Shown: positions 1 to 10,321, numbered from the stretch's first letter. The stretch is 64,000 nucleotides of DNA from Blepharisma stoltei (GCA_914767885.1 CAJZBQ010000011.1:372001-436000), one strand, 5' to 3'. Notes: generated by a model from the sequence alone, not told the origin. Program-made: numbers and translations.

Positions 1-235
1 ACCATTGAAAATCCCTATTTTTTGCCAAAAAACTGAACAAAAATTTTTTATGAAAAAAAATTTGATATATAAGTAATAATTAATATATTAAATCTCCAGC
101 TAATTGTGTTTAATTTTACATTTTAAAACATAAATTTTACAAATTAAATAAATATTTGCTTTCCAATTTTGCAATTAAATTATTTTTTAAAAACAAATCA
201 ACCCTAATTTTTTTGTTCGCTCACGGAGGGGAGTA
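1..235. mobile_element. BogoMITE-type IES, 3' part only
   Basis: Right-hand part of the commonest MITE of the window. It holds the AT-rich core and the terminal motif TTTGTTCGCTCACGGAGGGG followed by GAGTA at 231-235. The left end lies outside the window. The flanking TA at 234-235 fits excision, after which the exon to the right would continue in frame. Confidence 0.8.
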
Positions 236-481
236 AGATCATTTTTAGCTAAGAAATATACCAGAATTCAATATCAAATTAACCATGAGAACTTCTTAAA
301 TTATGCAAGCTATCGTTTCTTTTCACTTTCTCTCTTAGTTACCTTCATTGCAGTTGCCTTACTTCAAGTTGCAGGATTATTATTCCATGAAAAAAGAGCT
401 TCGGATTTGGATCAAGAAAAAAACTCCCTCTTAACAATTAAATTTGCTTTTCAAGAATATTTTACTTTTACTTTAATTTAA
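234..481 (+). CDS. C-terminal part of a membrane protein, 5' truncated by the window edge
   Basis: An open frame leaves the MITE at its TA and ends at TAA 479-481. It gives about 82 residues, starting RSFLAKKYTRIQYQINHENF and followed by one strongly hydrophobic segment (roughly residues 29-48, with FFSLSLLVTFIAVALLQVAG) and a charged tail with HEKRASDLDQEK. This looks like a single-pass segment with a short cytoplasmic end. I cannot assign a family. The start lies upstream of the MITE, outside the window. Confidence 0.55.
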
Positions 482-806
482 TTAAATATCCATTTGTAAA
501 GGATTAATATAATTAGTGATAAAATATTCTTATCGTAATAATAAAGCGACTTTAATTTTTTCCCATTTATCCAGCTAAAATTTTTTATGTATCTCTTTTT
601 CATAAATTAAAGTTACTTACTACCAAATATTAATAAAAAAACATTAAAATGTCCTAGTAATTAATGAAAATATTACAATTATCAAGGATTATACATCATT
701 CTGTATCGAAAATAAACAGAAAATACTTGCTCATTCTTATTTAGTTAACATCATTATTTATATAAATCTTCACAAATTACCCTAATTTACACGTTGAGTG
801 CAAATA
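482..806. other. intergenic, nothing recognised
   Basis: AT-rich spacer between a plus-strand gene end and the end of the minus-strand small gene. I see no long frame, repeat end or RNA gene. Confidence 0.5.
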
Positions 807-1058
807 TTACATAAGAGTACAAGCACAACTCCCTTGACTATGCTTTTTCCCTGATTTTTCTTCACTTTCTAAGGCGGATGCTGGAGCTTCAGCAGGACTG
901 AATTCTGCTATTCGTACGTTGTGATATTTGTCGGAAATTAGCCCAGCAGAATCGTCCCATGTAAGCTTATTCATTAACGACGTTTTGCTTTCTAGTAGGG
1001 TTGTAGCTCTTTTTGGGATAGTTGCGATAGCAGAATGAGATGCAACGCCAGTGATCAT
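807..1058 (-). CDS. small protein with C-terminal CaaX-like motif
   Basis: 83 residues. Its base composition is less AT-rich than the surroundings, which supports real coding. The middle is Ala/Ser/Glu-rich (FSPAEAPASALESEEK) and the end is GSCACTLM. The last four residues, CTLM, fit a prenylation (CaaX) box, and the extra Cys two residues before could be palmitoylated, so I infer a small membrane-tethered protein. There is no recognisable domain and no intron or IES signature. It could still be a chance frame. Confidence 0.5.
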   Translation of the reverse strand: MITGVASHSAIATIPKRATTLLESKTSLMNKLTWDDSAGLISDKYHNVRIAEFSPAEAPASALESEEKSGKKHSQGSCACTLM

Positions 1059-1381
1059 AATTATATTTAATTAATTGTATTTTTGCATATTAGTTAAAAA
1101 AAGTTATAATTTAGACTAGAAAAGTTCATTCATTTTACTAGATTTTTATTTCTTCCTGAAATAAATTATCTAATAGATTAGAGCCGGCCAAATTGCATAC
1201 AAAAATTGCTATGCTCAATTTGGGTTGCTTTTTATAGCATTTATTATACTTGGTACTTTTGATGTTGGAGAAATGAATAATATAAAGTATCAAAAACTTA
1301 TAAATATAAATACAGAGTTGGTATAGGATCACTCGATTTAAAAACCATGAAAATAGCATGGGTTAATGATTTAAATTTACT
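1059..1381. other. intergenic, nothing recognised
   Basis: AT-rich spacer upstream of the small CaaX gene and left of a MITE. A 73-residue frame on the minus strand has low-complexity hydrophobic content and no homology signal, so I do not call it. Confidence 0.4.
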
Positions 1382-2173
1382 TACTCCCCCCCCTTTAAAT
1401 TGGAACAAAATATAGGTAAAATTTCACTTTTTTGGTAAATTAAAACCCCCCTTTAAATTGGAACAAAATTTAATTTTATAATAAAAAATTATATATATAT
1501 AAATCATAATTTTTATGTAAAAAGTTTTGATATAATTTAAATATTTCTTCTTAACTAAGATTAAAAATTTAGTTGTATCCTGCTCTTGTTTAAAGAATAG
1601 AATATAAAGAGCATCTTAATTAAATAAATTTATTATCCTTAATTGTAAATTTTTAAAAAAAATTTAATTTTTTTTGTTTTTAAAATATTTTTAAAAAAAA
1701 ATGATATTTTTTATTTAAATAGCTTTGATATAAATTCAATACGAATTCTTTACAAAAATTCAAAATTTACTTATCTCTTGCTTTATTTTAAAGAATAGAG
1801 TATAAATAACATCTTATTTAAACAAAATTAGCACTTTGATTAATAAATTTTCTAAAATATTTTTTTTTTAAATTTTTTTTTTATCAATAAAAATAATAAT
1901 TTTTGTGTAAATAGTTTTGATACCAATTAATAGTGGCGTATTAATTAATAATAAAATTTTAGTTAAATCTTGCTTTGTTTTAAAGGATAAAGAGTAAATA
2001 GCATTTCATTAAACAAATTTATTAATCTAATTCGATAAATTTTTGAAATTTTATAATGATTTTTTTTTTATAAAAAATTTTATAATGATTTGTTTTTTTA
2101 AAACAATTTTCTTGACCCCCCTTTAAATTGGAACAAAATTTTTAGTTACAATTTAAAGGGGGCGGGGGAGTTA
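1382..2173. mobile_element. MITE family 2 (TTTAAATTGGAAC ends), intergenic IES candidate
   Basis: About 790 bp between TA dinucleotides. Both ends begin with a run of C (TTACTCCCCCCCC on the left, GGGGGAGTTA on the right) next to CTTTAAATTGGAACAAAA, which recurs at 1444 and 2117 and inverted at 2148. The interior holds three diverged copies of a roughly 190-bp unit (near 1520, 1718 and 1900), each with AGTTTTGATA and a CTTG...TTTAAAG(A/G)ATA block. No coding capacity. The terminal ACTCCCC is shared with the pogo MITEs, but the subterminal sequence is unrelated. Confidence 0.8.
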
Positions 2174-2443
2174 GCAGAATAGCAATAAAAAAAAAGTTGG
2201 AGCAAATTTTTTTGCTTGGAAATAAATTTTTCAAAGGTATTCATAGTCGGAAAAAAATGTAAGCCAAGATTTAAATTTTCATTTGAATCTTTCGGTATCT
2301 CATATATAATTTTTGCATTTATGCTGGTAAATAAAATTTAATAGTAGCATCAATTATAGGCAATTATTTTTATTTAATTTAGATAAACGATTATTTCATA
2401 TTAATCACTTAATCTTAATTTAAAATAGAAGTATAAAGTTGCT

Positions 2444-2830
2444 TACTCCCCCCCCCCCCCTCCGTGAGCGAACAAAAAAATTTTGTTCGCTCACGGAGGG
2501 GGGTTAATTTTTTTTTTTAAAGAAATTTATATATAAATTTTATAAAAAATATTTTTTTTCGAAATTTAAAAAAATCCTAATTTGCAAAAATTGGGAAGCA
2601 AATATTAATTTAATTTGCAAAATTTATGTTTTAAAACGCAATTTGTTTAAAATTAAACAGAATTAGCTCTAGATTTCATTATACTAATTATCACTTATAT
2701 ATCAAAATTTTTTTCCATTAAATTTTTTCTATTAAAAAAATTTTTGTTCACTCACGGAGGGTGGGTTTTTGGTCAAAAAATGGCGATTTTTCTAATGGTT
2801 TTGTTCGCTCACGGAGGGGGGGGGGAGTTA
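2444..2830. mobile_element. BogoMITE-type element, intergenic
   Basis: TA-bounded MITE of about 385 bp, with the hairpin end on the left (CCTCCGTGAGCGAACAAAA followed at once by its inverted copy) and the two-motif end on the right (copies near 2745 and 2803). It lies downstream of the Rab gene. Confidence 0.9.
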
Positions 2831-3072
2831 AAGAATTAATTTATTCTTTATGCCTATTAAATCGTGGTATTTTATCGTCGATAATATTTGCAACCTGTTT
2901 GCTTATACAATGATGACGAAGATATGATAAAATATTTGATTAAAATATATGAGGATCAAGCAATATTTTTGATTCGAAATTAGAAAACCTGAGCGAGCTT
3001 TGGATCTATTTAATAACTGCAACATTAATTTCAAGAAAATACCATTTTGATAATCGATATATAAGCCACCTA

Positions 3073-3678
3073 TTAACAGCAACCCTTCTTTTTGGTTCCA
3101 GCTGGTGCTTTTGTGACCTTCACGCTGTTTGCTGCTCCTGCAGCCTCTCCGAGCCTTTTATCTTTAATTTCCTTCGCAATGTGAAGGAAAGTTTCATTTA
3201 CGTTGATGTTAGTTTTCGCACTCGTTTCAAAAAACTGGATGCCAAGTTCATTTGCTAAGGCTTGTCCTTGTTCTGTCGATATTTTTTTATCAGGTCTGTC
3301 GCATTTGTTTCCTATGAGGACCTTAGCTACATTTTCGTTGGCATGCATTTTGATTTGTTGAACCCAGTTTCTGATGTTGTTGAATGACTTTTCTTCAGTA
3401 CAGTCATATGCGAGAATGATCCCCATAGCTCCTTTATAGTAAGTTTGCGTGATTGTTCTAAAACGTTCTTGGCCTGCTGTGTCCCAGATTTGTAGTTTGA
3501 TGGTTTTCCCTTCGATATCGATTGTTTTCAATTTGAAGTCGATTCCTATAGTGGTGAGGTGGGATGCTGTGAAATTGTCGTCTGAAAAACGAAGAAGGAA
3601 ACAGGTTTTTCCTACTCCTGAGTCACCTATGATAAGAAGCTTAATAAGGTAATCGTATTGAGTTGAACTCCTAGCCAT
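3073..3678 (-). CDS. Rab8-like small GTPase
   Basis: 201 residues, an uninterrupted frame. Visible motifs in order: P-loop GDSGVGKT (residues 18-25), switch I effector stretch TTIGIDFK, switch [17 protein letters not shown], and ETSAK. The protein ends KKKGCC, a double-Cys geranylgeranylation signal. The effector region and [13 protein letters not shown] are closest to the Rab8/Rab10/Rab13 and Rab1 groups, whose members direct post-Golgi vesicle traffic to the plasma membrane and cilium. Full length for a Rab; no intron or IES. The general Rab call is firm, the Rab8 subgroup less so. Confidence 0.93.
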   Translation of the reverse strand: MARSSTQYDYLIKLLIIGDSGVGKTCFLLRFSDDNFTASHLTTIGIDFKLKTIDIEGKTIKLQIWDTAGQERFRTITQTYYKGAMGIILAYDCTEEKSFNNIRNWVQQIKMHANENVAKVLIGNKCDRPDKKISTEQGQALANELGIQFFETSAKTNINVNETFLHIAKEIKDKRLGEAAGAANSVKVTKAPAGTKKKGCC

Positions 3679-4156
3679 TACTGAAAATTATAACTAATAT
3701 AATAGAGCGTATCAGAAATGGATTATAGAAGTCTAATTTTAAAAATCTATAGATTTTATAAGAAAGAAGAGATAAAGAGAAAACGATTTGGTGAAAGCTG
3801 AAGGCTAATTTAAATCACTTTAGAAATTTGTCTCCATATTTAAAAGTTTTTACATTTTAATAGTAAGCATAGATGTATCATAATGAATAAAGAAGATCTT
3901 TAAAATTTTTATCTAGTATTAAATCGGTCTCTTTATTCGGAATTGAAATAATATAGCCGCTATTTTGGAAAATTTTAATGAATTTTATATATAAATTAAT
4001 TTATATTTTCGAATAATTACTATTTAAAGTTTAAATTCTGCATCAAGCTTTGTGATCATAAAGTTTTAAAATGTGTTTGCATTATATAATAGAGATTCCG
4101 CCCATTTATTTAAAATTTTTGTTAAAATACTTATAGATTTAACCTTTTAATCAAAG
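3679..4156. other. intergenic, nothing recognised
   Basis: AT-rich spacer between two same-strand genes. No repeat ends or frames seen. Confidence 0.5.
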
Positions 4157-5149
4157 TTATAGGTTAAAATATGCAGTTGCACTGTCAGGGAACTCAGTAA
4201 AGATTCCATCCACATTTTCATATAAAAGCTTCAAGTAATACTCTTTAACTGTGAATCCCTTTGGTAAGACATCATCTCTAATTGTCCATGGATGAACGAA
4301 TAAATCGTTCTGATGGGCCAAAGCCACAAATCCAGTGCTATCAAACTTCCCATTAAACAAGAACCCTAAATTAGGGCCAACTCCATGAACAATGCTTGCA
4401 TACTCTGTCATATTATAAGGTAGTCCTGCACCTGAGTCAATCAAATAAACCAATGGAAGATCTGTTACATTTGAGAAGAACTGCAAAGTTTCTAATTCAA
4501 AGCACTGCAAAATGATTGGGCATCTCTCAGAAGCACCTTTCAAGTCATCTACTCCAAATTTCTTTAATGTATCAAGCAGCATTTGCTGTACAGGGAACCC
4601 TTTAGAGTTATAATAGGCAGGATTTTTCAGCTCAATATAAGCTCCAACCAAAGGCTTTTTGTTCTTTTTTCTCTCCTCATTTTGATTTACAGCCCACTGT
4701 AAAGCTTCATCAATCGTAATTTTATCAAGCAAATAGTTGAAAGTTGCAGGGCGAAATGACAGTCTTTGTTTAGCTTTAAGCTGCTTTATTTGTTCAAGTG
4801 TAAAGTCTTCAACAAACCAGCCAGTTTCTGTAACATTTCCTGAGTAGGTTTGAACAACCTTTGTTGTATGGAGGTAGGCGAATTGAGGAAGTAACTCCAC
4901 ATTTGAAGTTTCGTTGAGCAGGTTATCGTGGTTAATGACTAAGTGGAAATCTTTGGTTGGGTTAAGATCTGGCTCTATATAATCAGCTGACATATAAGCT
5001 GCGACATCATATGCTTGCAAAGTATGTTCAGGAATGTAACCACTCGCACCCCTATGCGCTATGTTCAAAGGTCTCTTTAGATTTTTTAGATAAGGAGCAA
5101 GTGTTTGTTTTGCAATAGCAACTGATATAAGAACAGTTATAAGCCACAT
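4157..5149 (-). CDS. secreted glycerophosphodiester phosphodiesterase
   Basis: 330 residues. A hydrophobic N-terminus (MWLITVLISVAIA) looks like a signal peptide, so the protein is probably lysosomal, vacuolar or secreted. The GDPD TIM-barrel signatures follow: AHRGASGYIPEHT (about residue 31-43) with the catalytic His and Glu, IEPDLNPTKD with the metal-ligand Glu/Asp, and VINHDN with the second His. The C-terminal FVHPWTIRDD and VDGIFTEFPD fit the last barrel strands. The family hydrolyses glycerophosphodiesters to glycerol-3-phosphate and an alcohol. Length is normal; no intron or IES. Confidence 0.92.
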   Translation of the reverse strand: MWLITVLISVAIAKQTLAPYLKNLKRPLNIAHRGASGYIPEHTLQAYDVAAYMSADYIEPDLNPTKDFHLVINHDNLLNETSNVELLPQFAYLHTTKVVQTYSGNVTETGWFVEDFTLEQIKQLKAKQRLSFRPATFNYLLDKITIDEALQWAVNQNEERKKNKKPLVGAYIELKNPAYYNSKGFPVQQMLLDTLKKFGVDDLKGASERCPIILQCFELETLQFFSNVTDLPLVYLIDSGAGLPYNMTEYASIVHGVGPNLGFLFNGKFDSTGFVALAHQNDLFVHPWTIRDDVLPKGFTVKEYYLKLLYENVDGIFTEFPDSATAYFNL

Positions 5150-5823
5150 TGGACTATAAGCTTTAATGATATCAAATTTCAGTAGAGAAAATGTTGTAAT
5201 ATAGATGTCATCAAAATATAATTAAAATCAAAATTTATAAAAATTATCTGGATTAATAGGTAGCACCTTTATTTAGAATCATATATTTTTTAATAAGATA
5301 GAAAAAATATCTAATTTTACGAAACTTATGATTTCTCTTCTGGGTTCAATATTAATGCATGAATGAGCTTATGACATCTGTGGATATTTAGGTTTTCTGA
5401 TAAATGATCTTATAATGAATCACTTTAAACTGCAGTATCTATATTTGGTTCAAAAGTTATTTTAAAATTTTTCACCTACTTATTATTGATAAACATTATA
5501 AATCTAAAACAAGATTTCTCCATTATTAATCTGCAAAGTAAACTCTTTAATCAACAGTAACAATTTCCCAATATTTATAATACTTTAATTAATGATTCTT
5601 AATAGGTATTTTTTTGGTGATTTAATAATTTTAATAGCAAATTCTTCTATCTAGTTGCTACATTCAAAGCTTAGTCTTTAGCTTATTCCTATTTGTGGTC
5701 TAGTAAATGATAAAAAGCTCACCATTTTCTTCACTGTAATTTCAGTGCAAATATATTTACTTTACATAAAGGTCAAATGGTTTTTTAAATTTTCTTTAAA
5801 TTAACTTATCACATAAACCAAAT
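5150..5823. other. divergent intergenic region
   Basis: About 670 bp between divergent start codons. AT-rich; no MITE ends or RNA gene recognised. It probably carries both promoters. Confidence 0.5.
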
Positions 5824-6636
5824 ATGGGTACTTGCGTTTCTGCTAATTCAGCTAATAAAGTAGTCTCAATCAAAATAGATAACACCAATTCTAGAGAAAC
5901 TGAGCACTCTCCTGCTGATAAACGGTACAGTAGTAACCCGAATAGAAAAATCCTTCTAGACTACTATGCAGCAGCCCGCAGCCAAATGCATAGAAAAATT
6001 AAACAATTATTCGAAATCATTTTTTCAGGAGACCACTTAGACACCAAAGAAATTAATTTAAATTTCACAAAAATTGATGTAGTCAGCATTTATCATTTAA
6101 AAACAGTTCTACAGTATTTTGAGAACTTAAAATCTCTTTGTCTGTGGAAAACTGGGATTGTATCAAGAGACTTAAAAAGACTCTCCAAATCGTTTGAGAC
6201 GTTGACTAAGCTTGAAACTTTAAACATTCAAGGGAATAATATTGATACAGAAGGTGGAAAATATTTATCAGGGATTCTTCGCAAAACTAAGCAGCTTAAA
6301 GTGCTTTATTTGAGCGAAAACCAATTAGGCTATGAAGGGTGTATTAGTTTTGCACCATGCTTGAGGTCAATTTCAAATTTAGAGCAGCTAGCTTTGGATG
6401 AGAATAAAATCCAAGATGAAGGGCTAGCAGCACTTGTACCGAACTTGCTTGCTATGACGAACTTAAAATATTTGGGGTTAAGATATAATGACTTAACTGC
6501 AAATTCTAAAAACAACTTAGAACTTTTGGTAACATCATTAGCAAACTTAAAAACTATTGGGCTGAGAGATAATGAAGTTCCTGATAGTGTGATACAGGTC
6601 ATTAAATTCCGTGCTCCAAAGATAGAGTTTCTTTAA
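5824..6636 (+). CDS. N-myristoylated leucine-rich-repeat protein
   Basis: 270 residues. It starts MGTCVS: Gly2 fits N-myristoylation and Cys4 palmitoylation, so membrane attachment is likely. From about residue 85 to 260 there are five to six RNase-inhibitor-type LRRs with LxxLxLxxNxIxxxG spacing (for example LETLNIQGNNIDTEGGKYL, LEQLALDENKIQDEG, LKYLGLRYNDL). This architecture is common in ciliate LRR scaffolds; the partner is unknown. No intron or IES. Confidence 0.85.
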   Translation: MGTCVSANSANKVVSIKIDNTNSRETEHSPADKRYSSNPNRKILLDYYAAARSQMHRKIKQLFEIIFSGDHLDTKEINLNFTKIDVVSIYHLKTVLQYFENLKSLCLWKTGIVSRDLKRLSKSFETLTKLETLNIQGNNIDTEGGKYLSGILRKTKQLKVLYLSENQLGYEGCISFAPCLRSISNLEQLALDENKIQDEGLAALVPNLLAMTNLKYLGLRYNDLTANSKNNLELLVTSLANLKTIGLRDNEVPDSVIQVIKFRAPKIEFL

Positions 6637-6974
6637 TGGCCTATAGTTAGTAACCAATAAAATTGTCTAAGATTTTAAGTAAGCACCAATTTTAATGATA
6701 TAAAGTTCTTTTAATAAGAATCGCCGCACAATCTCCAAATAATAATTATAAATAACGATTCTGATATTAAACCTAGCCTGCTTAATTGTTGAAAATGTTT
6801 TATTGATATTATTTTAAATTATTAATTTTGATTTTCTATTTTACTAGCTTTTAAGTCATAAGTTTATTTCTAATTGAAAATTGCAATATGAAGTTTTATT
6901 ATTATAAACATTAGAGAATTGTTTAAAGTAAATATTGAGCAATTTGATTAATAATAATTTGTATGTGAGATAAT
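6637..6974. other. convergent 3' spacer, nothing recognised
   Basis: AT-rich spacer between convergent gene ends, longer than most 3' spacers here. No repeat signature found. Confidence 0.45.
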
Positions 6975-8108
6975 TTAATTTATGTCAGCACTGCTCATTT
7001 CTCTGTCATTTATCGGTTTTGATTTTTGAATTTCTGATTTCAATTTGTCAATTTTTTGTTGTTGATCTTGGATAATTTCTTTAAGTTCTTTTATTTTTTG
7101 TTCCTCAATTTGTATCATAGATTGTCTTACTCCAGGTCTTTGCAGAGCAATTGGCCCAAATTCTAGTTCTTCCAGCTCATCTTGCAGATTTTGTTTTTTT
7201 ACATCGATGCTGCTTATTTCTGTGTTTATATCTGATATCTCTTTAATAAACAATTTATTTTCATCTTGAACAGCTTTAATCTGGTCCAGTAATTCCTCTA
7301 TTTCTTCTCTGAACTTTTCTTCTTTCTCTCTTCTTTTTCTTTGCTTGTTATTTTCTCCAGGGGGTGGTGCTTTTTTCTCATCAAGCTTTCTGAGGAGTCT
7401 TACATTTTCATCTTGCTTTTCCGCGAGCAAATTTCTAAGATCTCCAATTTCATCTTTTTCGCCACACTTATTATTTTTCAAGCTAAATAACTCTTTTTCT
7501 AACTCATCCAGGATTCTATCTTTTTCATTTCTTTCCTCTTCAGTTGTTGTTAGGCTAGATTTTAACCCCTCGAATTTTTTCGAAATTTCATCTCTTTGTG
7601 ATTTTAATGCATCAACAGACAGCTGCTGCTCTGCAATTTCCAGACTTACCTCTTTTTGCACTTGTTCTAGTTTTTCTTCAAGTTGGCCTTTTTCTTTTAT
7701 TGATTGCTGAGTTTCTCGTTTTAGGCTTTCTAGCTGCAGCTCAAGCAGGTCTTTTTCTGATCTTGCTCTATTGAGCTCTATGCTGTAACCTTCAGAAATT
7801 CTGTTTTCCTTTGATTTTTGGAAGCAAGCATTGCAGATACGCTGAGGTTTTTCAAAATCAGGATGCATTGCCCTTGCTTTTGAGCAATCCCCACATGTGC
7901 CTCTCCAGCAGAACTTGCAGCGAAATTTCTTTTCGTTTATCAGAGAAATTTTGCTTCCAAATTTTTTCTTGCAGATATGACAAACTTTGTCTTTTTTCCA
8001 TTGCTGCTCATTAGGCGCAATATCGATATAAGCCTCATAGATAGACTTGCTAGCATCCCCAAATGAACCATTATTACTTGAAGTATCTGATTTATTATCT
8101 TCGTCCAT
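6975..8108 (-). CDS. FYVE-like zinc finger and coiled-coil protein
   Basis: About 377 residues from the ATG at 8106-8108. An upstream in-frame ATG at 8177 would add a hydrophobic stretch and is less likely. The N-terminal third holds a cysteine-rich finger: VCHICKKKF, then RCKFCWRGTCGDCS, then QRICNACF, i.e. four CxxC pairs spaced as in FYVE fingers but without the R(R/K)HHCR phosphoinositide-binding block. The rest is a long heptad-rich coiled coil. A paralogue with the same finger lies at 61374-62222. Probably an endomembrane or cytoskeletal scaffold; function not known. Confidence 0.75.
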   Translation of the reverse strand: MDEDNKSDTSSNNGSFGDASKSIYEAYIDIAPNEQQWKKDKVCHICKKKFGSKISLINEKKFRCKFCWRGTCGDCSKARAMHPDFEKPQRICNACFQKSKENRISEGYSIELNRARSEKDLLELQLESLKRETQQSIKEKGQLEEKLEQVQKEVSLEIAEQQLSVDALKSQRDEISKKFEGLKSSLTTTEEERNEKDRILDELEKELFSLKNNKCGEKDEIGDLRNLLAEKQDENVRLLRKLDEKKAPPPGENNKQRKRREKEEKFREEIEELLDQIKAVQDENKLFIKEISDINTEISSIDVKKQNLQDELEELEFGPIALQRPGVRQSMIQIEEQKIKELKEIIQDQQQKIDKLKSEIQKSKPINDREMSSADIN

Positions 8109-8232
8109 TTTGATATATTTCTCGCCAAAGCAATTTAATTTTACATTATGACGGTAATAAAAAATAATAAAAGCCATATGAAGAATTAATAAAGAATTAG
8201 ATGAGATAATATCCTTAATAAAGTGAAATAAT

Positions 8233-8918
8233 TAATATGATTGTGGCGATAAAATATGACCTTACGGCAACGCACCACTTTGGGTGCCAAATGGCTTTTT
8301 GGCTAAACCAAGGGTCAGGCTCTTTGACTCTAACCCTAAGCATGCTATATAGTTGCCATATGGGGTGGGGTGGCTTTGGATGTCAGCTAGTGGCTATTCC
8401 AGTCCAAATATTAATTATCTAGATGGTTTTTTGGCCATGGATTCTTTTCCCTGCTGGTTCCGGAGGCGCTGGGTCTCTTTTCCTGGGTTCCACCCTTCCT
8501 AAAGGTGGCTTACAGGAGGTTAGGCTATTAAAGACAGGTGCTAGCCATATCGATGATGTAGTCACCAAAGACCTCTCATACTGGAGGTTCCGCTTTTCGA
8601 GTTCAGCCCAGAGGTTCTATCCAACAATAATTGATTCCACTTCCGTACCTTCCTTTGACGCTTAAGTTTTGAGTGGGCGGCTTATGGAGGCTTACAGGAG
8701 GTATGGGGCTAACCTTTGCCTCCATAGCACCAGCAAGACGTCAGCACTGAGGGGTCCTAACCCGTCGACACCTAGTGATTTAGTGCAAACCCTTTTCCTG
8801 GGAGAAGACTGCTGTTGATGGGGCTCTGGTAGCCAATGCTACTCTGGCAAGCAAGGATCCGGTGGTCGCAAGCGTCCGTAGACATCAAACCTGAAGACGT
8901 TAAAACTCTTAATTGAAT
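8233..8918 (-). mobile_element. GC-rich retroposon-like insert (copy 1)
   Basis: An island far richer in G+C than its surroundings. Positions 8520-8690 align in the same orientation with 22022-22200 (shared CACCAAAGAC, AGCCCAGAG, CTTGAGTGGGC or TTTGAGTGGGC, GGCTTATGGA), so it belongs to an interspersed family. Near-identical words flank it: TTAATAAAGTGAAA at 8215-8228 and TTAATAAAATGAAA at 8919-8932, a possible target duplication that includes the RIO2 start codon. The frames inside are not convincing as genes. No TIRs, so a SINE or non-LTR derivative is more likely than a DNA transposon. Confidence 0.6.
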
Positions 8919-8926
8919 TTAATAAA

Positions 8927-10309
8927 ATGAAACTTGATGCCACCATCTTACGATACATAACCAAGGACGAAATCCGAGTCCTTACTGCTATCGAGATGGG
9001 CATGAAAAACCATGAAGTAGTCCCTGTTCAGCTTATAGAAAGCATTGCAAAGCTCAAGCGTGGTGGCACTTTCAAGATTATCCAAGGTCTTCTCAAATAC
9101 AAATTAATCCAGCATCTGAATAAGCAGTATAGTGGTTACTCACTGACATATCAAGGGTATGATACTCTTGCAATCCACACATTTATGAAGCGTGGGCATA
9201 TAAGAGAAATAGGGAGCATGATAGGAACAGGCAAAGAAAGTGATATTTATCTTTGCGTGGATAATGATGGGAATGAAATCGTATTAAAACTAGCAAGGCT
9301 TGGAAGAATTTCATTTCGTCAAGTAAAAAATAAAAGAGACTATTTGAATGGAAGAAGCAGGCATAATTGGCTTTATTTGTCAAGATTAGGAGCTATTAAA
9401 GAATTTACTTTTATGGAAGCTTTGCATGGCGCTGGGCTACCTGTGCCATCTCCTATAAGCCAAAATCGCCATGCAATTCTTATGTCTTTATTGCCAGCCA
9501 CAACCTTATTGAATGTAAAAAGAATGGAAAGACCACAAAAAGTCCTTAATGAAGCCATTGATATTGCTATAAGAATTGCAAGACTTGGTCTTGTCCACTC
9601 AGATTTTAACCAATTTAATATATTAGCGAGTGAAGACGAAAAAATTTATGTTATTGATTTTCCACAGATGGTAAGCAGAAATCATAAAAATGCCAATGAG
9701 TTCTGGATGAGGGATTTAGAATGTCTTAACAGTTATTTTTCAAGGAGATTTGAAGTAGAGTGCGCGGAGTTTCCAAAGCTAGAAGACATTGAAATTGAAA
9801 GAAACTTGGATGAAGAAATCAAAGCAAGCGGCTATGTGAAGCAAGGGCTCAATAAAAAAGAAATTGAAGACTTGGAACAATTAAATTTGGTCAACTTAAA
9901 GGAAGATGCAAATTTAGAAGAAAATGAAGAAGAAGAAGGAGAGGAAGAGGAAAATGAAGAAGGATTAGAAAATAATGAAGAAAATAAAGAAAACAGTGAA
10001 GAAAGTTTAAGTGAAGAAGAAGAAGAAGAGAGCAAGCCAGAAGAAGATGAAAATAAAAGTAATGAAGAAAAAGAAAGCCAGACTATAGAAAAAGAGCAAA
10101 AAGAGCCTGAAGAAACAGAAAGCCAAACTGCAGTAAAAGAAGAAAATAAACCTGGAGAAACAGAAATAGAAAAAGAGGCTGAACGCTCAGAAAAGCTCCC
10201 AACACAAGATCAAATTAAATACAAAATCAAAAAGCAGCTCTCAAAGCAAAATAAGGTCAAGCTTCACCAAAACAAAGTCAAAGGCGCGATATCAATGAAA
10301 GAGTTTTAA
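8927..10309 (+). CDS. RIO2-family atypical protein kinase
   Basis: 460 residues. Residues 1-90 form the RIO2 N-terminal winged helix (MKLDATILRYITKDEIRVLTA... resembles the family start). The RIO kinase domain follows: GTGKESDIY (flexible P-loop), IVLKLARLGR, GLVHSDFNQFNIL (catalytic loop) and YVIDFPQMVSRNH (metal-binding loop, a RIO2 hallmark). After about residue 310 comes a long Glu-rich tail, then a basic end. RIO2 matures the 40S subunit. The stop lies 12 bp from the stop of the convergent Cache gene. The start codon lies inside the possible target duplication of the insert upstream. Confidence 0.93.
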   Translation: MKLDATILRYITKDEIRVLTAIEMGMKNHEVVPVQLIESIAKLKRGGTFKIIQGLLKYKLIQHLNKQYSGYSLTYQGYDTLAIHTFMKRGHIREIGSMIGTGKESDIYLCVDNDGNEIVLKLARLGRISFRQVKNKRDYLNGRSRHNWLYLSRLGAIKEFTFMEALHGAGLPVPSPISQNRHAILMSLLPATTLLNVKRMERPQKVLNEAIDIAIRIARLGLVHSDFNQFNILASEDEKIYVIDFPQMVSRNHKNANEFWMRDLECLNSYFSRRFEVECAEFPKLEDIEIERNLDEEIKASGYVKQGLNKKEIEDLEQLNLVNLKEDANLEENEEEEGEEEENEEGLENNEENKENSEESLSEEEEEESKPEEDENKSNEEKESQTIEKEQKEPEETESQTAVKEENKPGETEIEKEAERSEKLPTQDQIKYKIKKQLSKQNKVKLHQNKVKGAISMKEF

Positions 10310-10321
10310 TTTACAAAATTT

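Noticed and set aside
1138-1359. 73-residue hydrophobic frame
   Set aside because: AT-rich composition, no homology or start context; likely chance.
7345-7710. Ser/Phe-rich frames opposite coiled-coil genes (also 9832-10035, 22806-23234, 23763-24014)
   Set aside because: They are the reverse complements of Lys/Glu-rich coiled-coil coding regions and show no features of their own.
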